From Mycobacterium uberis (GTDB lineage Bacteria; Actinomycetota; Actinomycetes; Mycobacteriales; Mycobacteriaceae): 64,000 bases of DNA. The notes under the pieces are model-generated. The model did not search any database, had not been told where the DNA came from, and saw only the letters and a list, made by a program, of their open reading frames with translations. The stretch is taken from the NCBI RefSeq assembly GCF_003408705.1, contig NZ_QAYL01000018.1:18398-82397 (forward strand), in the 5' to 3' direction. Position numbers and translations under genes: made by a program. Positions within the stretch are counted from its first letter, which is position 1, and each line of letters opens with the position of its first letter. This document shows positions 22,580 to 32,988 of the stretch, in pieces.

Positions 22580-22759
22580 CAAATTCAAATTCAAACAACC
22601 GCTTTGCCCCGTTTAGCTAGTAACAGCTGCCACTATTCGTGTCGCGTCAGCTTGTGCAGGAATCGCCTACAACGAGGACCTGGCATTCTCCTCAGCGGTC
22701 AAATAGCTGTCCTCGCAAACTGGTCAAGAATCCCTGACCAGGATCGGGTGCTGACTTCG

Positions 22760-22958
22760 TGCTAAATTTTTTGTGTGCGCGACCAAGAAACGCTCTACAT
22801 GTTTATTATTGGGACCACGTCGTAACCTGGGGCACGAAACGCTGGTCGTTACTGGTACCATCCTAAGCTCGATGCTAACCACCTCATTGCTTGTCAACTT
22901 GCCTCAACACATTAGCGACTGCCTGCAACGTCGTCGGGTCTACGATCACCAAAGACAT
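22760..22958 (-). pseudogene. Decayed PE family gene start
   Basis: An ATG at 22958 with GGAGG about ten bases upstream begins MSLVIVDPTTLQAVANVLRQ, the start of a PE domain, and hits a stop a few codons later. Downstream sequence up to the PPE relic has no further clear PE residues, so most of the domain is eroded. Together with the following PPE relic it forms a recognisable PE-PPE operon skeleton. I remember no PE-PPE pair at this position, beside aspS, in M. tuberculosis. Confidence 0.72.
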
Positions 22959-23376
22959 GCCAACCTCCACTCCTGCTCAACATTACGAACGAACTGCCAG
23001 GGAGTGGTCAATGCTTTTCGCTTGTACTGTCCGCACCACCGGAGCTCACGATGCCAAGTCGTGACCGATGCATCACAGGGATGCGACAAGCACAACAGGT
23101 TAAATCCATCTACACTCCCGGCATCTAACATGAAAACTGTTACAAAAGTGCACAGCCCTGAAGGGGTACTCTCCTCCCCCTATCCGTGACAGTGGGGTTG
23201 ACCTCTGGGAGCAGGTTGTCCGCCTCCAACACCAAACGGTCAGGTTGGGCTATGCTGGCATAAGCTGGGTGTTAATGCACGCGCAGGATCTGATCCCCTA
23301 CGCCGTGAAACCGCCGAATTGTGTTTAGAACGTGAGCTTTTGCAAAGCCACAAGAGCTCGTCCCGATTACCCACCG
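22959..23376. other. Featureless stretch between PE and nitroreductase relics
   Basis: Both strands are rich in stops and no motif is recognisable. The only clear signal is the ribosome-binding site of the PE relic at its left edge. Confidence 0.5.
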
Positions 23377-23790
23377 CTAGACCTGGCACAGCTCGAACAG
23401 CGGGATCACCCGGCTGGTCTTGGCCTGGCAGTAGGAGAGTCCCTAGTGCCACCGCGGTAACTTTCGGGAAGACCTGGTCGTACTCCGGCGACAGAAGTTC
23501 GCGCCCTGTCACGTCGAACGCGTCCACCCCGATCCCGATGTGTGCCGGCGGGCTAGCACGCAAGTTGTAAACCCAGGCTGCACTGACCGGGACACCGGCG
23601 AAGGACCCAATGTGCCGTCGATGTGGAAATAAGCCAGCGACGAAGCCCGGCGTTGGCCGGACTTGGCGCCCGTCGTGATGAGCAGCAGCAAACTCAAATT
23701 GACAAATTGCCCGCTGACCTCACTGCCGTTAGCCCGACATTCGTCGACGATGGTTTTGTTGAATGCATTAGGGCATCAGCGTCCGGTAAT
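23377..23790 (-). pseudogene. Decayed deazaflavin (F420)-dependent nitroreductase family gene
   Basis: The pieces FNKTIVDECRANGSEVSGQF, VNLSLLLLITTGAKSGQRRA, SSLAYFHIDGTLG, HIGIGVDAFDVTGREL, YDQVFPKVTAVALG and QAKTSRVIPLFELCQV (ending in TAG at 23377-23379) line up with the ~130-residue DUF385/Ddn family. The TTGxKSGxxR and Q.KTSRxIPxxxL motifs are diagnostic. The pieces are spread over different frames, so there are at least two frameshifts. The family uses coenzyme F420 to reduce quinones or nitro compounds. It follows the aspS stop directly on the same strand. Confidence 0.85.
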
Positions 23791-23794
23791 TCGA

Positions 23795-25570
23795 TCACGC
23801 CTCGTTAACCTCTTTGGGATTAGCGTCTATTCCGGACTCCTCGCGCTGTTGGGCGGTGATCGGTGCCGGCGCATCGGTGAGCGGGTCAATCCCACCGCCG
23901 GTCTTTGGGAACGCGATCACCTCACGGATTGAGTCCATCCCGGCCAGCAAGGCATTGATACGATCCCAGCCGAATGCGATCCCTCCGTGCGGAGGTGCGC
24001 CAAACGTGAACGCCTCCAACAGAAATCCGAATTTCTCTGCTACCTCGGCCTTGTCCAGGCCCATCACCGCAAACACCCGTTCCTGAACATCGCGGCGATG
24101 AATACGAACCGAACCGCCGCCGATCTCGTGACCGTTACAGACAATGTCGTAGGCGTCGGCTAGCACGCCGCCAGGATCGGATTCGATGCTGTCCTCGAAT
24201 TCTGGTTTCGGCGAGGTGAAAGCGTGATGCACCGCGGTCCACGCTCCAGAGCCCACTGTCATTTCACCAGCCTTAGTGGCCTCTTCGGCGGGTTCGAAAA
24301 GCGGCGGGTCTACCACCCAAACGAATGCCCACGCCTCGGGGTCAATCAGGCCCAGCCTGTTGGCGATCTCGCCACGAGCAGCCCCCAGCAGTGCTCGCGA
24401 CGACTTAGCTGTACCCGCTGAGAAGAAAATGCAGTCCCTGGGTTCGGCACCCACGTGAGCAGCCAGCCGAGAACGTTCGGCGTCGCTGAGGTTCTTGGCC
24501 ACTGGACCACCGAGTGTGCCGTCGTCGGCTACCAGCACGTAGGATAGACTGCGGTGCCCGCGCTGCTTGGCCCAATCCTGCCATCCATCCAGCGTACGTC
24601 GCGACTGTGCAGCACCGCCAGGCATTACCACCGCACCGACATACGGCGCCTGAAAGACACGGAACGTAGTTTCGGAGAAGAACTCTGTGCATTCCACGAG
24701 CTCCAGCCCGAACCGTAGGTCGGGCTTGTCAGAGCCAAACCGTCGCATGGCATCTGCATAGCTGAGCCGTGGGATCGGCGTCGGAATCTGATAGCCGATA
24801 AGCGCCCACAGCTCGGTCAGGATCTCCTCGGAGATCGCGATGATGTCCTCAGCACCAACAAAGCTCATTTCCACGTCAAGCTGGGTGAATTCGGGCTGAC
24901 GGTCGGCGCGGAAGTCCTCGTCGCGGTAACAGCGGGCGATCTGATAATAACGCTCCATCCCGGCCACCATCAACAATTGCTTGAATAGTTGCGGGCTCTG
25001 CGGCAGAGCATAGAACGTACCTGGCCTCAACCGGGCCGGCACAAGGAAGTCGCGTGCCCCCTCCGGGGTCGAGCGAGTGATCGTCGGTGTCTCGATCTCG
25101 ACGAAGTCGTACCGCGCCAGCACCACACGCGCAGCGGCATTCACCTTGGAACGCAATCGAATTACCGCACCTGGGCCGTCACGACGCAGATCGAGGTAAC
25201 GGTACTTCAACCGTAAGTCCTCGCTCGCGGGCTCGTCGAGCTGGAACGGCAGTGGTGCACTCTCGCCGAGCACGGTCAACGAGATGGCGTTGATCTCAAT
25301 CTCTCCGGTGGAGATCTCGACGTTGGCGTTACCCTCCGGGCGAATCTCGACTACACCGGAGACCGCGACACAGAATTCAGCGCGCAACCGATGCGCCTGA
25401 GTCATCACTCCGGGTTCGCGGAACACCACCTGCACAATGCCCGAAGAATCTCGCAAATCGATAAAGATAATACTGCCGTGATCGCGGCGGCGAGCCACCC
25501 AGCCGGCTAATGTCACCTGTTGCCCGGCATCGCTTTTCCGCACCATGCCAGCACCGTGGCTACGCAGCAC
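23795..25570 (-). CDS. aspS: Aspartyl-tRNA(Asn) synthetase, non-discriminating type
   Basis: 591 residues from GTG 25570, chosen because AGGAGG ends five bases upstream. GTG 25576 ([14 protein letters not shown]) is what memory of the M. tuberculosis protein suggests, but it overlaps that ribosome-binding site. The OB-fold anticodon domain has [20 protein letters not shown]. The class II core has motif 2 [20 protein letters not shown] and motif 3 [20 protein letters not shown], with the bacterial GAD insertion between. Mycobacterial AspRS charges both tRNA-Asp and tRNA-Asn for later amidation by GatCAB (family knowledge). It is the only intact gene between 16,088 and 27,470. Confidence 0.96.
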   Translation of the reverse strand: MLRSHGAGMVRKSDAGQQVTLAGWVARRRDHGSIIFIDLRDSSGIVQVVFREPGVMTQAHRLRAEFCVAVSGVVEIRPEGNANVEISTGEIEINAISLTVLGESAPLPFQLDEPASEDLRLKYRYLDLRRDGPGAVIRLRSKVNAAARVVLARYDFVEIETPTITRSTPEGARDFLVPARLRPGTFYALPQSPQLFKQLLMVAGMERYYQIARCYRDEDFRADRQPEFTQLDVEMSFVGAEDIIAISEEILTELWALIGYQIPTPIPRLSYADAMRRFGSDKPDLRFGLELVECTEFFSETTFRVFQAPYVGAVVMPGGAAQSRRTLDGWQDWAKQRGHRSLSYVLVADDGTLGGPVAKNLSDAERSRLAAHVGAEPRDCIFFSAGTAKSSRALLGAARGEIANRLGLIDPEAWAFVWVVDPPLFEPAEEATKAGEMTVGSGAWTAVHHAFTSPKPEFEDSIESDPGGVLADAYDIVCNGHEIGGGSVRIHRRDVQERVFAVMGLDKAEVAEKFGFLLEAFTFGAPPHGGIAFGWDRINALLAGMDSIREVIAFPKTGGGIDPLTDAPAPITAQQREESGIDANPKEVNEA

Positions 25571-25639
25571 AAACACCTCCTTTGTACTTGACAACTAACG
25601 ACTACCCAGTCTAGATAGCGGTGTAATTTCGACCATGCC

Positions 25640-25965
25640 GCCACCAACCCCACAACCAAAATCAGATTGGTCGGTCCCGACGCTGCCGGAACGACGGTCA
25701 CCGCACTTTTGCATACGGCCGAGCATTTGGTACTGGTATGTGGCCACGCTTCGCGCGACAGCATCAAATTGCGACCCGACGGCAACAATCGGATCATGGT
25801 ACCCGGTCCGATAGGCATCGATCCCAACGAAGTGACCAGCCCGGTCGATGTTCTGGTACTGGCAGTCAAAGCCACCCAAAACGAATGATGCACGCGGGTG
25901 GCCAACTGGGCTGTGTGACGAGAACACCATTGTCGCAGTGTTGTACACGGCCATGCCAGTAGAGC
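25640..25965 (+). pseudogene. Decayed ketopantoate reductase-like gene (ApbA/PanE, Rv2573-like)
   Basis: The plus frame gives VGPDAAGTTVTALLHTAEHL, VLVCGHASRDSIKLRPDGNN, RIMVPGPIGIDPNEVTSPVD and VLVLAVKATQNE, then a stop. This is the Rossmann N-terminus of PanE with a GxGAxG-like loop in which a Gly has become Asp-Ala. A shifted frame continues LCDENTIVAVLYTA, then the match ends at about 25965. Only about one third of the gene remains; its 3' part is missing and the sequence runs directly into the tail of the radical SAM relic, suggesting a deletion junction. M. tuberculosis has the intact gene just beyond aspS (memory). Confidence 0.82.
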
Positions 25966-26804
25966 TCACGGTATTGGCCGACAAGCTCGGGAGACGCACC
26001 GGTCAGCCAAGAAATTGAGCCACGCAGATGTAGGCCGAAAACCGTCACATCGGTGGTGCCAGGCAGCCGCGATCTGGCCAAGCAGCCGATTGAGGTGTTC
26101 TATGGAGTCAGTGCGATGCGGCCAGACTCGGTGCCACTATCACATGGTAGTCCAAGCTGACGTCGCAGATCGCGCTGATCAGCCCTAGACGCGCCTGCGG
26201 CGTTGGTGTGCTCGGTTCGACGTCACGATGCAGTTCCACGTCAGACACCGACACCGGGATCTGTTGCGCCGCGTCGGCGACGAGCGGCAGGTCTCAGCGC
26301 AACAAGGCGGCCTTGGTCAAGATTGACAGTGGCGTAACGGACCCGACAAACGCACTGGTTATACCGGGTATCAGGGCATAGTGGCTTTCGGCACCCTGGT
26401 AAGGATCGGTGTTGGCACCCAGGGCGACCGTTTCATGCCACCACCACGGTGGCCGCAGCTCACGGCAAAAAACATCGGCAACGTTGGTCTTCACCACCAC
26501 TTGGGTGTCCAAGTCGTTACCGCAGTTGCAATCCAGACATTCGCGGCTGAGAAGCTCGAAACAATAACGACAGCCATGCGAGCAGCCATCGTAACTGTTA
26601 ACAGTATATTGAAACGGCAACGCGGCCGAGTCTGGCAGCTTGTTCAGCACTGATTTACATAGCACCTCGTGAGAGATGATGTCCGCAAAACGCGGAATGC
26701 GGACACTTCGGACGAAGCCAATCCGCTGCAGCCCCGGAAGCGTCCCCGTCATCGACGGGCATCCTGTTGACCGCGACGGTCTGATCAGCCCAGCGTATGC
26801 CCAT
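25950..26804 (-). pseudogene. Decayed radical SAM protein gene (Rv2578c-like)
   Basis: From ATG 26804: MGIRWADQTVAVNRMPVDDG, a frameshift, then LPGLQRIGFVRSVRIPRFAD, HEVLCKSVLNKLPDSAALPF and YTVNSYDGCSHGCRYCFELL, retaining the CxxxCxxC cluster motif. DTQVVVKTNVADVFCREL, ETVALGANTDPYQGAESHYA and TPLSILTKAALLR follow, then TGA. The frame goes on DLPLVADAAQQIPVSVSDVE and TPTPQARLGLISAI to another stop, and a shifted piece DVTVFGLHLRGSISWL with SPELVGQYRELYWHGRV ends it near 25950. An SOS-type box lies directly in front of the start. At least two stops and two frameshifts, so non-functional. Confidence 0.87.
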
Positions 26805-26806
26805 AG

Positions 26807-26822
26807 ACGAACATTTGTTCGA
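26807..26822. promoter_or_regulatory. LexA SOS box in front of the radical SAM relic
   Basis: The sequence ACGAACATTTGTTCGA matches the mycobacterial/Gram-positive SOS box TCGAAC-N4-GTTCGA in 11 of 12 defined positions. It ends three bases from the relic's ATG on the minus strand. M. tuberculosis Rv2578c is, from memory, among the LexA-regulated genes. The same core with the same spacer occurs in front of ruvC at 47046-47061. Confidence 0.8.
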
Positions 26823-26859
26823 TAATTCGTCAAGGTCTCGACCGAAAGCGCTTTATCAC

Positions 26860-27337
26860 CTCATTCATCCCTGAAGTGCCCGGCAATTGACCGCCATTGC
26901 CACCATTGCCATACAACAAGCCTCCGGGCTCTCGCTGGGCTATGCCGCCGTCTCCGGAGATACCGCTGCCAATCAACGCGCATCTCAGCAGCGCCTTGGC
27001 GGGAGCGTTGATCAGATCAACAGGTCCTACTCCAGGGTCTGCAACTGCGAGACGTTCGTCGCCTCAGCGCCGGCGTACTGCGCCGCACCGGCATTTAATG
27101 CCTAGGCTAACTGTTGGTGAAATTGCACTATCTACGTGCTGAGCGCTTGATGTAGGACTGGCCATATCCAGAAAACAACGCCGCAATAGCTGCCGACACC
27201 TCATAAACTCCGGCCGACAGCACTCCGGTTACCTGGGCAGCAGTTGCGGCATTGGCTTCGCTCAGCGAAGTACCGATCTCGTGCAGATCCGTCGCTGCGG
27301 CCGCCACCAGATCGGGGACCGCAATCACAAACGACAT
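26860..27337 (-). pseudogene. Decayed PE_PGRS family gene
   Basis: An ATG at 27337 begins MSFVIAVPDLVAAAATDLHE, IGTSLSEANAATAAQVTGVL and EVSAAIAALFSGYGQSY, a nearly perfect PE domain. A two-base insertion breaks the YQALSA motif, after which a shifted frame gives HQQLA, a stop, ALNAGAAQYAGAEATNVSQL and QTLE, a stop. Further on GGLLYGNGGNGGQLPGTSG is the beginning of a glycine-rich PGRS region, cut short. PE proteins are exported by type VII systems. It lies between the radical SAM relic and hisS. Confidence 0.85.
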
Positions 27338-27470
27338 GCCCCTGCTCCCAACACCTAAGCATCCTCACGAACCGGCTTCTACAGCCGCATCAATTCCTCA
27401 ATCGTATGGCAAATAACGGCAATGCCTGGTTCAGACGAACGATAAGTTTCGTTCGACGAGCTCGGCCGAG

Positions 27471-28748
27471 CTAACCCAGCGTCAAAAGCGAAATCACTTT
27501 GGCAACAACAGAATCTACAGATACTGAGACCTGCTCACCGGTGGCCAGGTCCTTTACCCCGACGCTGCCGGCCTCAATATCGCGATCACCGACTACTAAC
27601 GCAACGCGGGCACCGGAACGGTCAGCCGCGCGCATCGCGCCCTTGAGCCCGCGATCCCCATAAGCCAAGTCAACACGGACCCCAGCAGCACGCAACCGTC
27701 CGGCCAACACCGCCACCTTGAGCTTAGCGGCTTCGTTCAGCGGCACGCCGAACACGTCGCAGCGAGTGGTTTCCGCCACGGTCTTGCCCTCGGCGTGCAG
27801 CGCCAGCAGGGTCCGGTCCACCCCGAGTCCAAATCCGATGCCCGACAGGTCCTGTCCGCCGAGTTGGCGCATCAAACCATCGTACCGTCCACCGCCTCCG
27901 ATGCCGGATTGCGCGCCTAAGCCAGGGTGGACAAACTCGAAGGTTGTTTTCGTGTAGTAATCCAGCCCTCGCACCATCCGTGGGTTGATGACGTATGGCA
28001 CTCGCAGGGCGTCCAGATGAGCCAGCACAGTATCGAAATGCTGCTTGGCGACATCGGACAAGTGGTCAAGCAGCACCGGCGCTGCGGCTGTCATCGCTTG
28101 AATCTGGGGTCGTTTGTCGTCGAGCACCCGAAGCGGGTTGAGCTCGGCGCGTCGGCGGGTGTGCTCGTCAAGATCGAGCTGAAAGAGGAACTTCTGCAAC
28201 AGTTCTCGATACTGGGGGCGGCAGTTTTCATCACCCAGCGAGGTGATTTCCAGTCGGAACCCGTCCAGACCCAACGACCGGAAGCCTGCGTCGGCGATGG
28301 CGATCACTTCGGCGTCTAGGGCCGGGTCATCGACACCGATCGCTTCGACGCCGACCTGTTGCAATTGACGATATCGGCCGGCCTGGGGGCGCTCATATCG
28401 GAAAAACGGACCCGCGTAGCACAACTTCACCGGCAGCATGCCGCGATCCAGACAGTGCTCAATCACTGCCCGCATCACCCCAGCGGTGCCCTCGGGACGC
28501 AACGTCACTGAGCGGTCACCACGATCAACGAACGTATACATCTCCTTGGCCACCACGTCAGTGGATTCACCAACACCACGCGCGAACAGCGCAGTGTCCT
28601 CGAAGACGGGTAACTCGATGTCGCCGTAACCGGCCCGACGGGCGGCAGTAAGCAACCCATCACGTACCGCACCAAACTGCGCCGAGTCCGGCGGAAGATA
28701 GTCTGGCACCCCTTTGGGCCCAGAAAACGCAGTAAACACCTCTATCAC
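27471..28748 (-). CDS. hisS: Histidyl-tRNA synthetase
   Basis: 425 residues from a GTG start ([20 protein letters not shown]). The class II core has motif 2 in [20 protein letters not shown] and the HisRS signatures [16 protein letters not shown] and [15 protein letters not shown]; motif 3 is [15 protein letters not shown]. The C-terminal anticodon-binding domain ends [16 protein letters not shown]. The start follows the stop of the hydrolase gene at 28752 by three bases, so the two form an operon. Length and motifs are complete. Confidence 0.97.
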   Translation of the reverse strand: MIEVFTAFSGPKGVPDYLPPDSAQFGAVRDGLLTAARRAGYGDIELPVFEDTALFARGVGESTDVVAKEMYTFVDRGDRSVTLRPEGTAGVMRAVIEHCLDRGMLPVKLCYAGPFFRYERPQAGRYRQLQQVGVEAIGVDDPALDAEVIAIADAGFRSLGLDGFRLEITSLGDENCRPQYRELLQKFLFQLDLDEHTRRRAELNPLRVLDDKRPQIQAMTAAAPVLLDHLSDVAKQHFDTVLAHLDALRVPYVINPRMVRGLDYYTKTTFEFVHPGLGAQSGIGGGGRYDGLMRQLGGQDLSGIGFGLGVDRTLLALHAEGKTVAETTRCDVFGVPLNEAAKLKVAVLAGRLRAAGVRVDLAYGDRGLKGAMRAADRSGARVALVVGDRDIEAGSVGVKDLATGEQVSVSVDSVVAKVISLLTLG

Positions 28749-28751
28749 AAG

Positions 28752-29408
28752 CTATAGACCCTCGAGAAACAGATTGAAACGACGCTCAGCGCCTATAGTG
28801 GTGGAGTTGCCATGCCCGGGTAGTACCACGGTCTTGTCGTCGAGTACCATCAATTTTTCGACGATGGAGCGGTATAGGTCACGGCCACTGCCACCGAACA
28901 GGTCGGTGCGGCCGATGGTGCGCTCGAACAACGTGTCGCCGGTCAACACCACATCGGTGTCTGCCGTGACCCGGAAGCACACAGAACCGCGGGTATGTCC
29001 GGGTGTGTAATCGACATTGATGGTCACACTGCCCAAGTCGAGCTTGTCACCATCCCGGTCTAACTCGACGACCTGCTTAGGCTCGCGGAAGAACGCCCCC
29101 GTGACGACCTGTGCCATCCGCGGACCGAAGCCGAAGATCGGATCAGTCAGCATGAACCGGTCCTTGGGATGAATGTACGTCGGGCAACCATAGGTGTCGG
29201 ACACTTTCTGAGCCGACCACATGTGGTCGATGTGTCCATGGGTGAGCAGCACCGCAACCGGGGTCAAACGATTCTGGTCGAGGATGCGCCGCAGCGGACC
29301 CATCGCACGCTGGCCAGGATCCACGATAACGGCATCCGTGCCCGGCCGATCGGCCAGCACATAACAGTTACACTGCAGCATCCCGGCGGGAAATCCGGTG
29401 ATTAACAC
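28752..29408 (-). CDS. Metallo-beta-lactamase-fold hydrolase (glyoxalase II-like)
   Basis: 218 residues from a GTG start (MLITGFPAGMLQCNCYVLAD). The binuclear zinc site is complete: HGHIDH (HxHxDH), His in YTPGHTRGSVCF, Asp in VVLTGDTLFERTIGRTDL and His in VVLPGHGNSTT. The architecture is that of hydroxyacylglutathione hydrolase-like proteins; mycobacteria lack glutathione, so the substrate may be a mycothiol or other thioester (inference). It is cotranscribed with hisS (3-base gap) and divergent from ppiB, with about 170 bases between. Confidence 0.9.
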   Translation of the reverse strand: MLITGFPAGMLQCNCYVLADRPGTDAVIVDPGQRAMGPLRRILDQNRLTPVAVLLTHGHIDHMWSAQKVSDTYGCPTYIHPKDRFMLTDPIFGFGPRMAQVVTGAFFREPKQVVELDRDGDKLDLGSVTINVDYTPGHTRGSVCFRVTADTDVVLTGDTLFERTIGRTDLFGGSGRDLYRSIVEKLMVLDDKTVVLPGHGNSTTIGAERRFNLFLEGL

Positions 29409-29580
29409 GGCCCCAGTTTCCCATCCCTAGCCGCCGTCGACGATGCGGGCTGCGACGGCCCGCTCAGCAGCCGGACAAGATGCCAGGAAATGAAGACTTG
29501 ACACGGGTCAAGGCGACCACATTAGCCTGGGCTGGCAAACTCGGCTCCCACTATCGGATAACCATGGAGGCATACCGGAC

Positions 29581-30468
29581 ATGCCGACCAACGAACAGCG
29601 ACGCGTGAGCGCCAAACGTAAACTCAAACGGCAGCTGGAACGCCGCGCTAGGCAGGCCCGATGGCGCCGAGTCCTCGTGATCAGTAGTGGTGTGGTAGTG
29701 GTGGCGGCCATGATCGCCGCGGTAGTGGTTACCATCGTGGCCAATAAGCATAGTCATAAGAGCGATGCCGCTTCGACGACCGCCAGCAACTCGGCGACAA
29801 CGACTAAGGCTTCCGCTGTCACGCCGTCGGTTCCACAGTTACCATCGTTCCAGCCGTCGGACAAACTGGGCGCCAACTGCCAGTACCCGCCATCGGCGGA
29901 CAAGGCCACCAAGCCGGTCAAACCGCCACGGACCGGCAAGGTGCCTACCGATCCAGCCACGGTGAGCGCGAGCATGGTTACCAATCAGGGCAATATCGGG
30001 CTGCTGTTAAACAACGCCAAATCACCTTGCACGGTAAACAGCTTCGCCAGTCTGACCGGCCAAGGCTTCTTTAACGACACAAAATGTCACCGGTTGACCA
30101 CATCCCCGATGCTGGGCGTCTTACAGTGCGGCGACCCGAAAGGTAACGGTACCGGCGGCCCGGGCTATGAGTTCGCTAACGAGTACCCTGCTGATCAGTA
30201 TCCGCCTAATGACCCCAAATTGCAGCAGCCTGTTCTATATCCCCGTGGCACGCTGGCAATGGCCAATGCCGGTCCGAACACCAATGGCAGCCAATTCTTC
30301 TTAGTTTACCAGGATTCACAGCTACCGCCCGAATACACCGTCTTCGGCACGATCCAGGCCGACGGGCTGGCTACACTGGACAAGATCGCCCAGGGTGGAG
30401 TCGCCGGCGGCGGTGAAGACGGGCCACCAGCCATCAAAGTCACCATCAAGTCGTTACTGCTCGACTAA
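29581..30468 (+). CDS. ppiB: Membrane-anchored cyclophilin-type peptidyl-prolyl isomerase
   Basis: 295 residues starting MPTNEQRRVSAKRKLKRQLE, with GGAGG about nine bases upstream. A very basic cytoplasmic N-terminus (1-30) precedes one membrane helix at about 34-56 (VVVVAAMIAAVVVTIVA), then a Thr/Ser/Ala/Pro linker (60-115) and the extracytoplasmic cyclophilin domain (about 125-295). The core has DTKCHRL, MLGVLQCGDPKGNGTGGPGY and GTLAMANAGPNTNGSQFFLV, the last containing the expected AxxGxNTNGSQFF motif. The canonical Arg of FHR is present as CHRL. It converges with relA. Confidence 0.94.
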   Translation: MPTNEQRRVSAKRKLKRQLERRARQARWRRVLVISSGVVVVAAMIAAVVVTIVANKHSHKSDAASTTASNSATTTKASAVTPSVPQLPSFQPSDKLGANCQYPPSADKATKPVKPPRTGKVPTDPATVSASMVTNQGNIGLLLNNAKSPCTVNSFASLTGQGFFNDTKCHRLTTSPMLGVLQCGDPKGNGTGGPGYEFANEYPADQYPPNDPKLQQPVLYPRGTLAMANAGPNTNGSQFFLVYQDSQLPPEYTVFGTIQADGLATLDKIAQGGVAGGGEDGPPAIKVTIKSLLLD

Positions 30469-30491
30469 CCGGCCAGTCGCCCGCATCGGGG

Positions 30492-30509
30492 CACGGTGAG
30501 CTTACCGTG
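30492..30509. terminator. Hairpin between converging ppiB and relA
   Basis: CACGGT-GAGCTT-ACCGTG has perfect six-base arms around a six-base loop, 24 bases after the ppiB stop and 12 bases before the relA stop. Its position between converging genes fits a bidirectional terminator, as used in mycobacteria without a U-tract; no T-run follows on either strand, so termination is only inferred. Confidence 0.45.
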
Positions 30510-30520
30510 TAACCGCAACG

Positions 30521-32893
30521 TCAGGACGCAGACGTCACCCGATAAACGTCATAGACGCCTTCGACATTGCGGACCACATTGAGCAGGTGTCTGAGATGCT
30601 TGGGGTCACCCATTTCGAAAGTAAACCGGCTGATCGCTACCCGGTCGCCTGACGTGGTGACCGACGCCGACAGGATGTTCACCTTTTCGTCGGCCAGCGC
30701 GTGTGTTATGTCCGATAGCAGCCGATGCCGGTCGAGCGCCTCAACCTGAATCGCCACCAAAAACACCGACGACAACGACGGCGCCCATAGCACCTCGATG
30801 ATGCGCTCGGCCTGCTGCTGCAGAGATGCGGCGTTGGTGCAGTCGGTACGGTGAACACTGACCCCGCCGCCACGGGTGACGAATCCCATGATCGCATCGC
30901 CGGGCACCGGCGTGCAGCATTTGGCTAGCTTGGTCAACACGCCTGGGGCGCCAGGGACCGAAACCCCGACATCGTCGGTACTGCGTTGACGGCGCAACAC
31001 AGTCGTCGGTGTCGACCGTTCGGCCAATTCCTCTTCAGCCTGATCGATACCACCCAGCTCGGCCAACAGTCGGTACACGACGTGCCGGGCGGACACGTGT
31101 CCCTCACCGATTGCGGTATACAGCGCGGACACGTCAGCGTAATGCAGCTCGCGGGCCACTGCCGCCATGGAATCACCATTCACCAAGCGTTGCAACGGAA
31201 GTCCACCGCGACGCACCTCACGGGCCATCGCATCCTTACCCGCCTCCAGTGCTTCCTCACGTCGCTCCTTGGCGAACCATTGGCGGATCTTTGTCTTCGC
31301 ACGCGGCGACACCACAAACTGCTGCCAATCCCGCGATGGTCCGGCATTAAGCGCTTTGGACGTGAAAACCTCAACGACTTCCCCGTTTTCCAGCTTACGC
31401 TCCAGTGCCACCAGTCGCCCGTTGACTCTGGCACCGATGCAGCGGTGCCCGACCTCAGTGTGCACCGCGTAGGCAAAGTCCACCGACGTCGAACCCGTCG
31501 GCAGCATGATGACATCCCCTTTGGGGGTGAAAACGAAAATCTCTTGCACCGCAAGGTCGTAACGCAACGACTCCAAGAACTCGCCCGGATCGGCTGCCTC
31601 TCGCTGCCAGTCGAGCAGTTGCCGCATCCAGGCCATATCATCGATCTCGGCGGCCGCATGTTGATGAAGAAGACCGTTGCGGCCCTTGGCTTCCTTGTAG
31701 CGCCAGTGCGCAGCGATACCGTATTCAGCTGTACGGTGCATGTCGCGAGTGCGGATCTGCACCTCCAGCGGTTTGCCCTCAGGCCCGACGACCGTGGTGT
31801 GTAGCGACTGGTACACACCATATCTCGGCTGAGCGATGTAATCCTTAAATCGTCCCGCCATTGGCTGCCACAACGAATGCACCACGCCGACAGCAGCATA
31901 ACAGTCTCGGATCTCGTCGCACAGGATGCGAATGCCGACCAAGTCGTGGATGTCGTCAAAGTCTCGCCCTTTGACGATCATTTTCTGATAGACCGACCAG
32001 TAATGCTTAGGCCGTCCTTCCACCGTCGCCTTGATTTTCGACGCACCCAAGGTGCTGATGATCTCGGCACGGACCTTGGCCAGGTAGGTGTCACGCGATG
32101 GCGCACGACCCGCAACCAGCCTAACGATCTCCTCATACTTTTTGGGGTGCAAAATCGCAAAGGAAAGATCTTCCAACTCCCATTTAACATTAGCCATACC
32201 CAGCCGATGCGCAAGTGGCGCAATGACTTCTAATGTCTCTCGGGCCTTGCGCGCCTGCTTTTCCGGGGACAGGAAGCGCATAGTGCGCATGTTATGCAGC
32301 CGGTCAGCTACCTTGATCACCAACACCCGCGGATCGCGGGCCATCGCGGTAATCATCTTGCGGATGGTCTCACCCTCGGCGACGCTGGTCAGCACCACCC
32401 GATCCAACTTGGTCACCCCGTCGACGAGATGGCCTACCTCTTCGCCGAATTCTTCGGACAGTGCTTCCAGCGTGTAGCCGGTGTCCTCAACCGTATCGTG
32501 CAATAGCGCGGCCACCAGGGTAGTGGTGTCCATGCCTAGCTCCGCCAAAATGTTGGCAACGGCCAGCGGATGAGTGATGTACGGATCACCGGAACGCCGT
32601 AGTTGACTGGCATGCCGTTGGGCGGCAACCTCAAAGGCTCGCTGTACCAGCGACAGGTTTGCCTTAGGATAAATTTCCCGATGCACCGCCACCAGAGGTT
32701 CGAGTACGGGACTGATCGTGCTGCGTTGTGCGGTCATCCGGCGGGCCAACCGAGCCCGGACTCGACGAGAAGCACTGCTAGCAGTCTTCAAGTTTTCGAC
32801 AGACGGCTCCGATGGCTCAACAGCCGGCCCAAAGACCAGCGAAGCTGGTGCCAACGGTTGCAGAACTTGCGCCGGGCCCTGGTCATCCGCCAC
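30521..32893 (-). CDS. relA: Bifunctional (p)ppGpp synthetase/hydrolase Rel
   Basis: 790 residues from GTG 32893, chosen because GGAGGTGA lies six bases upstream; the frame extends 13 codons further without a better signal. The HD hydrolase domain has [31 protein letters not shown] and [20 protein letters not shown]. The synthetase domain has [33 protein letters not shown] and [24 protein letters not shown] is the bifunctional RxKD signature rather than the acidic one of synthetase-only RelA. TGS ([20 protein letters not shown]), the conserved-Cys region ([12 protein letters not shown]) and a C-terminal ACT domain follow. It is last in the yajC-secD-secF-lipoprotein-apt-relA row, as in M. tuberculosis. 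Confidence 0.97.
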   Translation of the reverse strand: MADDQGPAQVLQPLAPASLVFGPAVEPSEPSVENLKTASSASRRVRARLARRMTAQRSTISPVLEPLVAVHREIYPKANLSLVQRAFEVAAQRHASQLRRSGDPYITHPLAVANILAELGMDTTTLVAALLHDTVEDTGYTLEALSEEFGEEVGHLVDGVTKLDRVVLTSVAEGETIRKMITAMARDPRVLVIKVADRLHNMRTMRFLSPEKQARKARETLEVIAPLAHRLGMANVKWELEDLSFAILHPKKYEEIVRLVAGRAPSRDTYLAKVRAEIISTLGASKIKATVEGRPKHYWSVYQKMIVKGRDFDDIHDLVGIRILCDEIRDCYAAVGVVHSLWQPMAGRFKDYIAQPRYGVYQSLHTTVVGPEGKPLEVQIRTRDMHRTAEYGIAAHWRYKEAKGRNGLLHQHAAAEIDDMAWMRQLLDWQREAADPGEFLESLRYDLAVQEIFVFTPKGDVIMLPTGSTSVDFAYAVHTEVGHRCIGARVNGRLVALERKLENGEVVEVFTSKALNAGPSRDWQQFVVSPRAKTKIRQWFAKERREEALEAGKDAMAREVRRGGLPLQRLVNGDSMAAVARELHYADVSALYTAIGEGHVSARHVVYRLLAELGGIDQAEEELAERSTPTTVLRRQRSTDDVGVSVPGAPGVLTKLAKCCTPVPGDAIMGFVTRGGGVSVHRTDCTNAASLQQQAERIIEVLWAPSLSSVFLVAIQVEALDRHRLLSDITHALADEKVNILSASVTTSGDRVAISRFTFEMGDPKHLRHLLNVVRNVEGVYDVYRVTSAS

Positions 32894-32988
32894 GTTGGTC
32901 ACCTCCGACCTTGAGGGTATCTCTGAGTCCAACTACCCCACTGTTCCCGGGCTACTCCGGCGCGGTTGGAAGTACTCGGGTCGCGAAG

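Noticed and set aside
31180..31959. 259-codon minus-strand frame
   Set aside because: It overlaps relA in another frame of the same strand and has an Arg/Ser/Trp-rich shadow composition.
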